Origin: Candidatus Omnitrophota bacterium
Lineage (GTDB): Bacteria; Omnitrophota; Koll11; JAHIPI01
Assembly (NCBI GenBank): GCA_028718265.1
Contig: JAQUMG010000086.1
Location: 1-7,653 of the forward strand
Length of the DNA: 7,653 nucleotides
Direction: 5' to 3'
Below the pieces are notes generated by a model. It saw only the letters and a list, made by a program, of their open reading frames with translations, was not told the DNA's origin and made no database searches. Of the stretch, positions 1-5,630 are shown one piece after another (the first letter of the stretch is position 1; the number at the start of each line of letters is the position of its first letter). Both the position numbers and the translations under genes were made by a program.

Positions 1-304
1 TGCCTTCAGGAAATAGCACAGTAAAATCTTTTAAAGTACAATTGGCATCCTTAAAAAATACCCGGCCCTTAAGTATTACGCTTCGATAAGTCTCTCCGGC
101 AACATTTATGCCGTTTTTCATGGAAATATTTTCCGGGTAAGTCCCTGAAAATACAAAGACCGTGTCGCCTGACACGGCCTGATTTATTGCGTTTTGGATA
201 CTTTCGCCCGGATGGACTTCTATTGTGGCGGCATGTACCGGGTTTATCAAGACTGCTACTAAGAGCAGAAATAAAAAGCTAACTGTAATTCTACATTTAG
301 CCAT
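1..304 (-). CDS. Secreted beta-helix (pectin-lyase-fold / DUF1565-like) protein, N-terminal part only
   Basis: The reading frame runs off the low-coordinate edge of the window, leaving the first 101 codons. The start ATG at 304 is preceded by an AAGG Shine-Dalgarno seven bases upstream and by an in-frame TAA four codons before it, so no earlier start is possible. Residues 1-25 form a Sec signal peptide: a short basic start (MAKCR), a hydrophobic core (SFLFLLLVAVLI) and a likely cut after PVHA. From residue 26 the sequence reads ATIEVHPGESIQNAIN, then GDTVFVFSGTYPENI and a glycine-rich turn. This is the usual first coil of right-handed parallel beta-helix proteins (DUF1565/NosD-type). Such proteins are exported and often act on or bind polysaccharides, but the catalytic part is not visible, so no activity is assigned. 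The gene has its own promoter at 375-402. I am confident it is a real gene, and fairly confident of the fold. Confidence 0.8.
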   Translation of the reverse strand, partial: MAKCRITVSFLFLLLVAVLINPVHAATIEVHPGESIQNAINQAVSGDTVFVFSGTYPENISMKNGINVAGETYRSVILKGRVFFKDANCTLKDFTVLFPEG

Positions 305-308
305 TCTA

Positions 309-371
309 ATACCTTATGTTATGTCCGATGCGGTGATAGTAGTATCCTTAACTATAGGAAATATAAGGTAT
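309..371 (-). repeat. 9-bp inverted repeat in the leader that includes the ribosome-binding site
   Basis: The plus strand reads ATACCTTAT at 309-317 and its exact reverse complement ATAAGGTAT at 363-371, separated by 45 bases. On the minus-strand transcript, the second arm contains the AAGG Shine-Dalgarno of the beta-helix gene. The first arm sits at, or just after, the transcription start predicted from the -10 box. Pairing would hide the ribosome-binding site, or the two copies could be an operator pair. The arms are AT-rich and the predicted start (about 368) may cut the first arm to roughly CCTTAT, so function is uncertain. Confidence 0.45.
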
Positions 372-374
372 CTA

Positions 375-402
375 AGTATACCATGTATAGGCTATAAGTC
401 AA
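375..402 (-). promoter_or_regulatory. Sigma-70-type promoter of the beta-helix gene
   Basis: On the minus strand a -35 hexamer TTGACT (402-397) and a -10 hexamer TATACT (380-375) are separated by 16 bases. Each differs from the consensus at one position (TTGACA, TATAAT). The spacer is one short of optimal but within range. The predicted start is near 368, giving a leader of about 64 bases to the ATG at 304. The position just upstream of an isolated same-strand gene, inside the only long intergenic gap, supports it. Confidence 0.7.
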
Positions 403-448
403 CAGAAATATCCATCTTTTTAAAATCCTAACAATGGCTATCTCAGCT

Positions 449-1822
449 TTATTTCTTCCCTACTTTAGGCAAATGTTTTATTAATTCGAGACTTTTTGCC
501 AATTCCTCTTTCGGAAGATGGTACTCACTGAGTTTACCGGATAGATATTTATCATAACCTGCCAGATCCATAAGGCCGTGGCCGCTATAATTAAAGAGAA
601 TTACTTTTTTCTTACCCTCTTTTTTGGCCTTTATCGCCTCTTCAATGACACACGCTATGGCATGGCTCGTTTCAGGAGCCGGAATACTGCCCTCCGTAGC
701 AGTCCAGAGCAGCGCGGATTCGTAGCACTTTATCTGATCGTACGCCCGCGGCGTTACAAGGCCTTCCGCTATCGCATGGCTTACGAGCGGGGCCATGCCG
801 TGGTATCTTAATCCGCCGGCGTGAATCGGGGCGGGAATAAACTTGTGCCCCAGTGTATACATTGCCAAAAGCGGCGTCATCTGGGCCACGTCTCCAAAAT
901 CGTACGTAAACGGCCCGCGTGTCATCGTGGGACACGCCGTGGGTTCCGTAGGTATAATCGTAATTTTAGCGCCGTTGATCTTATCATTCACAAACGGAAA
1001 CGACAGGCCCGCAAAATTGCTGCCGCCGCCGGCGCATCCGATGACGACGTCCACCTTCTTTTCGCCCGCTAACTTTAACTGCTTCTTTGCCTCGAGACCG
1101 ATTATCGTCTGATGCAAAAGAACGTGATTCAGGACGCTTCCTAGTGCATATCTTGTATTGCCCGATCTGTCGGTTACCGCTTCCTCTATCGCTTCGCTTA
1201 TGGCTATGCCTAAACTGCCCGGCGTATCCGGCATCTTCTTTAATATATCTCTTCCTGCCTGTGTTTCATTACTCGGCGAAGCTACGCAATTCGCGCCCCA
1301 GAGTTTCATCATGATTTTGCGGAACGGCTTCTGGTCAAAACTTATCCTCACCATGTAGACTTTGCATTCCAGCCCCAGAAGTTTGCATGCAAAAGCCAGC
1401 GCCGAACCCCATTGCCCCGCGCCGGTTTCTGTGGTAAGTTTCTTTATGCCGAATTGTTTGTTGTACCACGCCTGCGCCACCGCCGTATTCGGCTTGTGGC
1501 TACCGGCAGGGCTGACGCTTTCATCTTTATAATAAATACGCGCCGGCGTTTTTAAATGTTTCTCAAGATAAACCGCCCGCCTGAGCGGCGACGGCCTCCA
1601 GCGGTACAGGATCTCGAGGATCTCTTCGGGTATGTCTATCCAGCGCTTCGTGCTGACTTCCTGCTCTATCAGATTCATCGGGAATACCGGGGCAAGCATA
1701 TCGGCCGTAATCGGCTTGCCGTCACGCCCTATCGGCGGCTGCATCGGAGGCAGATCCGCCGCGAGGTTATACCATTTTCGCGGAATATCTTCTTCCTTCA
1801 AATATATTTTTATTTCAGACAT
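449..1822 (-). CDS. trpB: TrpB2-type tryptophan synthase beta chain (PLP enzyme)
   Basis: Tryptophan synthase beta chain joins indole and L-serine to make L-tryptophan, using pyridoxal phosphate, in the cytoplasm. The product is 457 residues, longer than ordinary TrpB1 (about 400), and has the extended N-terminus typical of the TrpB2 family. Visible landmarks are the PLP-binding lysine K110 in GSHKPNTA, the catalytic-type glutamate E132 in [10 protein letters not shown], the glycine-rich phosphate loop GCAGGGSN at 262-269, the [13 protein letters not shown] segment at 376-388, and the SGHG loop near 413. All key residues are present and the frame is intact. The ATG start has a full AAAGGAGG ribosome-binding site that overlaps the stop of the deaminase gene, so the two are probably translated together. 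No trpA or other trp gene is in view, so it may serve indole salvage or work with a distant TrpA. Other beta-replacement substrates are known for some TrpB2 enzymes and cannot be excluded. Confidence 0.95.
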   Translation of the reverse strand: MSEIKIYLKEEDIPRKWYNLAADLPPMQPPIGRDGKPITADMLAPVFPMNLIEQEVSTKRWIDIPEEILEILYRWRPSPLRRAVYLEKHLKTPARIYYKDESVSPAGSHKPNTAVAQAWYNKQFGIKKLTTETGAGQWGSALAFACKLLGLECKVYMVRISFDQKPFRKIMMKLWGANCVASPSNETQAGRDILKKMPDTPGSLGIAISEAIEEAVTDRSGNTRYALGSVLNHVLLHQTIIGLEAKKQLKLAGEKKVDVVIGCAGGGSNFAGLSFPFVNDKINGAKITIIPTEPTACPTMTRGPFTYDFGDVAQMTPLLAMYTLGHKFIPAPIHAGGLRYHGMAPLVSHAIAEGLVTPRAYDQIKCYESALLWTATEGSIPAPETSHAIACVIEEAIKAKKEGKKKVILFNYSGHGLMDLAGYDKYLSGKLSEYHLPKEELAKSLELIKHLPKVGKK

Positions 1823-1826
1823 GCTT

Positions 1827-1835
1827 CCTCCTTTA
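1827..1835 (-). promoter_or_regulatory. Ribosome-binding site of trpB2, overlapping the deaminase stop codon
   Basis: The minus strand reads TAAAGGAGG followed by AAGC and the ATG of trpB2. The TAA that ends the deaminase is the first three bases of this near-perfect anti-16S match, so a ribosome finishing the deaminase stops on the next gene's landing site. This supports translational coupling and fixes the trpB2 start at 1822. Confidence 0.8.
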
Positions 1836-2312
1836 ATATAGTAATTTATATTCCAGTTTATCCCAGTCTTTCAATAATTTGGTACATTCGCCCACCAGAC
1901 ATTTCGGAATTATCTTCACGCCGCTTTTGCCCAATGCCTTCATTCTGGCGCCGGATATGCTTAACTCGTTAAATCCGAGTTTTTTTACATCACCTATAGT
2001 CGTTCCGTAAATAACGGCGTCTATCCGCGCCCAGTGAATGGCACTGAAGCACATAGGGCATGGTTCCGTCGTAGAATAGATGACGGAACCCGAAAGATCA
2101 TAAGTGCCGAGCCTCTTGGATGCGGCTCTTATGGCATTCATTTCCGCGTGGCATGTCGCGTCATTTTTTAAAACAGTATTTCTGCCGATGCCTACTACCC
2201 GGCCGTCCTTGACAACGCATGCGCCAAACGGGCCGCCGTCCGGCGTCTTAAGGTTTTTTCCCGCTTCCCGGATTGCCAGCCGCATAAATTTTTTGTCTGA
2301 GTTAGTATTCAT
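1833..2312 (-). CDS. Guanine-deaminase-like cytidine/deoxycytidylate deaminase family protein
   Basis: This is a 159-residue zinc hydrolase of the CDA/dCMP deaminase fold. Zinc ligands and catalytic residue are H55 and E57 in [10 protein letters not shown], and C85 and C88 in EPCPMC. The pattern GGPFGA (26-31), the [13 protein letters not shown] stretch, LGTYDL (68-73) and [13 protein letters not shown] closely follows Bacillus GuaD, which converts guanine to xanthine and ammonia. The length (GuaD is about 156) and the C-terminal tail with a tryptophan (W150) and ending in tyrosine also fit. TadA, the tRNA adenosine deaminase, shares the zinc motifs, but the overall pattern here favours GuaD. 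The ATG at 2312 has an AGGA site five bases upstream. It lies 15 bases after the small exported protein gene and 10 bases before trpB2. Family membership is certain; the substrate guanine is inferred by motif resemblance. Confidence 0.88.
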   Translation of the reverse strand: MNTNSDKKFMRLAIREAGKNLKTPDGGPFGACVVKDGRVVGIGRNTVLKNDATCHAEMNAIRAASKRLGTYDLSGSVIYSTTEPCPMCFSAIHWARIDAVIYGTTIGDVKKLGFNELSISGARMKALGKSGVKIIPKCLVGECTKLLKDWDKLEYKLLY

Positions 2313-2327
2313 ATTTTCCTGTCGATA

Positions 2328-2867
2328 TCAGTTCCTGGGTTTATAAAATACTGCGAGCAGAAATTTGTTCGCGTTATCTTTAGCAGCATACTTAAAAGCC
2401 GCTTTTTCCGTCATATCTTTTCTGGATTCCCGTGTATTGGTTTCAAAGTTATCATACTTACCCAATAACTCTCCGCTTTTTGTGTCTATTATTTTATAGG
2501 CAACGATCAGCCTGATCGAGCATTTGGGGTCGGCTACGTCCGCGGCAAGCGAAAGTGCGCCCAGGGGCAGAGGCGCCGCTTCTTTGACAAATACAAAATC
2601 TTTTATCGTGGCTTCGATAATAATATCGGCCCTTGCCGCGAGAACTACCGGCACAAACTTTATTGCCTTGCGGCCTTCCAGGGCATCTCTAAACCCAAAA
2701 GCGAAAACTTCGGTATCGACTACGGGATTGGACGATTTATTAAAGGTATTTCCCAGAAACACCTTTATCTCCGGATAACCCTCGAATTGTTCACATATGG
2801 ATTTTCCGGCGGCGCGTGCATCTAACGTTAAAAACATAAGAATAAAAAATAAAGCCAGCTTCTTCAT
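2328..2867 (-). CDS. Small exported protein of unknown function
   Basis: The 179-residue product starts with a Sec signal peptide (MKKLALFFILMFLTL, likely cut after DARA at residue 19). C25 is not in a lipobox, so it is probably periplasmic and not a lipoprotein; C25 and C116 could pair as a disulfide. The mature part alternates short beta-like stretches (IKVFLG; ADIIIEATIKDFVFV at 80-94; CSIRLIVAYKIID at 116-128) with a lysine-rich helix near the C-terminus (150-172). The pattern of a residue run like RADIIIEATIKDF followed by KIIDTKSGELLGKYD resembles small periplasmic or outer-membrane assembly proteins (LptE, DUF799 or DUF4410 type), but I cannot place it in one family. The start has GGAGGG four bases upstream of the ATG. 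It begins 12 bases after the helicase stop, so it is read in the same operon. It is a real gene with unassigned function. Confidence 0.8.
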   Translation of the reverse strand: MKKLALFFILMFLTLDARAAGKSICEQFEGYPEIKVFLGNTFNKSSNPVVDTEVFAFGFRDALEGRKAIKFVPVVLAARADIIIEATIKDFVFVKEAAPLPLGALSLAADVADPKCSIRLIVAYKIIDTKSGELLGKYDNFETNTRESRKDMTEKAAFKYAAKDNANKFLLAVFYKPRN

Positions 2868-2879
2868 GAAGCCCTCCGG

Positions 2880-4916
2880 TCATTCGTCATAAAATTCGTT
2901 TATTTTCTTAAGCAGCACTCTCTTGTCATAGGCGCGCGAGGTACCGCCGATATCCTCCGCATCAAGGTCTATATCTTCCTCTTCTATATCCGAAAGGTTG
3001 CTTACATCTAACATCGCCATTACATTCGACATATCCACAAACTGCGAAATCTTATTGAATCTGTATAAGCCGCCGCGGGTGCCTTCGTGGTGCATTGAGA
3101 GAAAAAGTTTGTCCTTCGCCCGCGTGATCCCCACATAAAAGAGCCGGTGCTCTTCTTCTATTTCGTCTTCATCGTCTAATGCGAAACTCACGGGCAAAAC
3201 ACCGTCCATCACGCCCATAAGAAAGACAACGTTCCATTCCAGCCCTTTTGCGGAGTGTATGGTAGAAAGCGTGACCGGTTTTTCATCCGGCGCTGTCGAC
3301 GGATCTATCCTCAGAACGCCTTTTTCCGGAGATTCAATGGCAAAATCTGCCAAAAACTCCTCCAGCGAATCATATTTCGCTATTATCTGCTTCAGAGTCG
3401 CTAAGTCATTGGCTCTCAGGTGCCAGTCATCAAACTTATCATGGAGTATTGCACCGTAGTATTCAAGAAATATTTCGTATTTATCGGCTATCGTCAACCG
3501 GCTTTTACAGGCGTCTTTAAGCGCCTTGTTCAGTCTGACCAGCCCGGCAGAATATTTATACCCTGCAGTATGATTGCGCAGGGATTTCTCGACGATATCC
3601 GATAACGAGGAATGTTTGACGATATCTGCTAGTATTTTTTCGGAAATAACGGCGCCGATTCCTCTGATAAGTTTCAGCACCCTGGTCCACGCGATTTCGT
3701 CTTTGGGGTTTGAAATGACCTTAAGATGCGCCATCACGTCTTTGACGTGCGCCGTCTCGTAGAATCTCATGCCGCCTACGACCTGGTACGGGATGTTTCT
3801 TTTACTGAGTTCCGCCTGAAGCGGTATCGACACGTAGGCGGAACGGAAAAGAACGCCCTGGTCCGCCAGCGGTATCCCCTCATCGTTAAATTCTTTTATT
3901 TTGACCGCTATCCATTCGGCTTCTTCGTAGGCATCTTTGAAAAATAAGAGTCTCGGCTTTTCGCCTACATCCTTTCGCATAGACTCGAGACATTTTGAAT
4001 ATTTATTTCTCATGTTTTCAAGAACGGTATTCGCCACATCCAGTATTGTCTGCGTGCTGCGATAATTCTCTTCCAGCTTTATTATCCTGCAGTGCGGAAA
4101 TCTTTTCGGAAAGCTCATTATGTTTTCGTGGGTCGCGCCGCGGAAGGCGTATATCCCCTGCGCATCGTCCCCGACCACCATGACATTATTATGCTCCTTG
4201 CCCAATAAGTAAGTTATGTCTCCCTGCAGGGCGTTTGTGTCCTGATACTCGTCAAGCATGATGTATTTATATTTTCCGGAAATACGCGCTCTTATTTCCG
4301 GGTTCTCCAGCAGCAACCTGAGATATACGAGGAGATCGTCGTAATCCATACAATTTTTGTTTATCTTATATTCGGCATATTCTTTTCTGAGGGCTTCTAT
4401 ATCATCGGCATATTCGAGAAAATGCGGATATTCCCTTTTGATAACATCCTGTATGTGCACGTGTTTGTTGATAGATATGCTTATGATACTTTTTAAGGTG
4501 TCTTTTCTCGGAAAGCGTTTTTCCCTGTCGATAAACCCCAGTTTTGCAGCACATCTTGCGACAGCTTCTTCCGACTCGCTCTCGTCCAGAATAGAAAATG
4601 AATGGGTAAATCCCAGCGTCTTCGCGTATTTCTTTAAGGCTTTGTAGGCAAATGAATGGAAGGTGCCGCCGTCAATATGCTTACACCTCTCGTCGTGCCT
4701 TTCGGTGCGCGATATCATCTCCCGCGCTGCCTTTCTCGTAAAAGAGAGCAGCAATATCGAAGCCGGGTCAGCGCCGCTCTCTACAAGATGAAGGACGCGG
4801 TATTCAATAACGCGCGTCTTGCCGGAACCGGCACCCGCTATTACCAACGCCGGGCCTTCAGTCTGCGTAACGGCTTCGTACTGCGAAGGATTAAGGTGTT
4901 TTTTTATGTCGAGCAT
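2880..4916 (-). CDS. UvrD/PcrA-like superfamily 1A DNA helicase
   Basis: This complete 678-residue ATP-driven 3'-5' DNA helicase is of the UvrD/Rep/PcrA group, used in repair and in removing proteins from DNA. Motifs in order are: Q motif LNPSQYEAV (8-16), Walker A AGAGSGKT (27-34, K33 and T34 bind ATP), Ia LLLSFTRKAAREM (55-67), II LDEYQD (221-226, E223 the catalytic base), III VVGDDAQGIYAFRGA (247-261), IV LEENYRST (281-288, R286), V TLSTIHSAKGLEW (549-561) and VI RLFYVGITRAK (591-601, R599). The C-terminus (641-657) is strongly acidic, and no Tudor-like RNA-polymerase-binding domain is recognisable; the protein is somewhat shorter than PcrA (about 720). Motif III reads DDAQGIY where PcrA has DADQSIY, which points to a UvrD-like paralogue and not a strict pcrA or uvrD orthologue, so no symbol is given. 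The ATG has AGGA six bases upstream, 24 bases after the SYLF stop. Confidence 0.93.
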   Translation of the reverse strand: MLDIKKHLNPSQYEAVTQTEGPALVIAGAGSGKTRVIEYRVLHLVESGADPASILLLSFTRKAAREMISRTERHDERCKHIDGGTFHSFAYKALKKYAKTLGFTHSFSILDESESEEAVARCAAKLGFIDREKRFPRKDTLKSIISISINKHVHIQDVIKREYPHFLEYADDIEALRKEYAEYKINKNCMDYDDLLVYLRLLLENPEIRARISGKYKYIMLDEYQDTNALQGDITYLLGKEHNNVMVVGDDAQGIYAFRGATHENIMSFPKRFPHCRIIKLEENYRSTQTILDVANTVLENMRNKYSKCLESMRKDVGEKPRLLFFKDAYEEAEWIAVKIKEFNDEGIPLADQGVLFRSAYVSIPLQAELSKRNIPYQVVGGMRFYETAHVKDVMAHLKVISNPKDEIAWTRVLKLIRGIGAVISEKILADIVKHSSLSDIVEKSLRNHTAGYKYSAGLVRLNKALKDACKSRLTIADKYEIFLEYYGAILHDKFDDWHLRANDLATLKQIIAKYDSLEEFLADFAIESPEKGVLRIDPSTAPDEKPVTLSTIHSAKGLEWNVVFLMGVMDGVLPVSFALDDEDEIEEEHRLFYVGITRAKDKLFLSMHHEGTRGGLYRFNKISQFVDMSNVMAMLDVSNLSDIEEEDIDLDAEDIGGTSRAYDKRVLLKKINEFYDE

Positions 4917-4924
4917 CTTCGATC

Positions 4925-4937
4925 CTGAAAACTTCAG
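4925..4937 (-). repeat. 13-base palindrome at the helicase ribosome-binding site
   Basis: The minus strand reads CTGAA-GTT-TTCAG in the 24-base gap between the SYLF stop and the helicase start. It could form a small hairpin (five pairs, three-base loop) that takes in the first two bases of the AGGA ribosome-binding site. The stem is weak and could be chance; it has no T-run, so it is not a terminator. Confidence 0.3.
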
Positions 4938-4940
4938 TCA

Positions 4941-5630
4941 CTATTTTTTGTAAGGATATTTATTGAGTACTTTTAAGATGTTGTTGGCCGATTCGGGCAT
5001 CTTTACCTTATTTTCAAGCATTATCTCGCGGGCCGACAGGCTCTTGCCGTACAATTCCGCGTCTCCGTCCCAGTGTTCGGTAATGACGGCGCCTTCGAGT
5101 TTGGCTCCGGCAAAAAGGCCGCGGCTTCTTGAATAAGATAATATCCCGCCCTTTAACTGCACGTCGGTAGACGCCTCTGCGGCTCTTCCTACCGGACCTG
5201 CCGCAACCGAGGCATCGGCGCCGAGTTTAAACTTTCCCTGTAAAATACCGTCGATGCTTCTCCTGTTCATGATAAGCAGAACGAAATCCGTTGCCTGGCC
5301 GCCTATCTGCCATCCTATGCTGCCGCCCACTACGTTAAAAATGGCCGGGGGCGCCCATTTGCCGTTATTTTCATCGCGGACCATGATTATGCCCTGACCG
5401 TATTTGCCGCCTATGCCGAAACCCGCGGATATCGTCGAGGGAAACACCGCTATTGCCGCGCATTCCTTTAAAAGATCCGCCGGAATACCCTGATCCGGCA
5501 TGCCCTGAATATCGGCCAGGACCCTTCCCGACTCAGCAACCAGCTCCGTCCACTTGTTTGTCTCAGCGCCTGCTACTCCCTGCAAGAATAATAAGCCCAC
5601 TATACTTAACAAAATAACTATTTTTTTCAT
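4941..5630 (-). CDS. SYLF-domain (Ysc84-like) lipid-binding exported protein
   Basis: This 229-residue SYLF (DUF500/Ysc84) protein belongs to a family known for binding membrane lipids; bacterial members are exported. Residues 1-22 are a Sec signal peptide (MKKIVILLSIVGLLFLQGVA, cut after AGA), so the mature protein is periplasmic or secreted. Signature parts are the AVFPSTISAGFGIGGKYGQG run (61-80), the KWAPPAIFNVVGGSIGWQIG glycine pattern (91-110), the AAGPVGR motif (143-149) and SYSRSRGLFAGAKLEG (165-180). An in-frame ATG six codons upstream (5648) exists, but the start at 5630 is chosen because it begins the signal peptide, has GGAGG six bases upstream, and overlaps the preceding TGA in an ATGA junction. 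That overlap implies translational coupling to the helicase-nuclease gene. The family is clear; its role between two DNA helicase genes is unknown. Confidence 0.92.
   Translation of the reverse strand: MKKIVILLSIVGLLFLQGVAGAETNKWTELVAESGRVLADIQGMPDQGIPADLLKECAAIAVFPSTISAGFGIGGKYGQGIIMVRDENNGKWAPPAIFNVVGGSIGWQIGGQATDFVLLIMNRRSIDGILQGKFKLGADASVAAGPVGRAAEASTDVQLKGGILSYSRSRGLFAGAKLEGAVITEHWDGDAELYGKSLSAREIMLENKVKMPESANNILKVLNKYPYKK

Larger units (their letters stand above)
305..448. other. Intergenic region between trpB2 and the beta-helix gene
   Basis: This is the only gap longer than 25 bases in the window. It holds the promoter (375-402), the transcribed leader and the ribosome-binding site of the beta-helix gene. 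Between the trpB2 stop at 449 and the -35 element at 402 there is no GC-rich hairpin followed by a T-run on the minus strand, so no intrinsic terminator for the upstream operon is apparent. Some read-through into the beta-helix gene is therefore possible. Confidence 0.75.

Noticed and set aside
225..431. Plus-strand open frame of 68 codons across the intergenic region
   Set aside because: It overlaps the signal-peptide region of the minus-strand beta-helix gene and its promoter, has no ribosome-binding site of note, and its product resembles nothing.
402..448. Intrinsic terminator after trpB2
   Set aside because: Only three- to four-base stems (for example CTGA with TTAG) are found, with no GC-rich stem and no proper T-run.
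672..935. Minus-strand frame of 87 codons inside trpB2
   Set aside because: It is a shifted-frame shadow of the intact TrpB2 coding sequence, rich in arginine and without a recognisable domain.
1556..1972. Plus-strand open frame of 138 codons opposite trpB2 and the deaminase
   Set aside because: It spans the junction of two well-supported minus-strand genes, its product is arginine-rich and featureless, and it is best explained as an antisense shadow.
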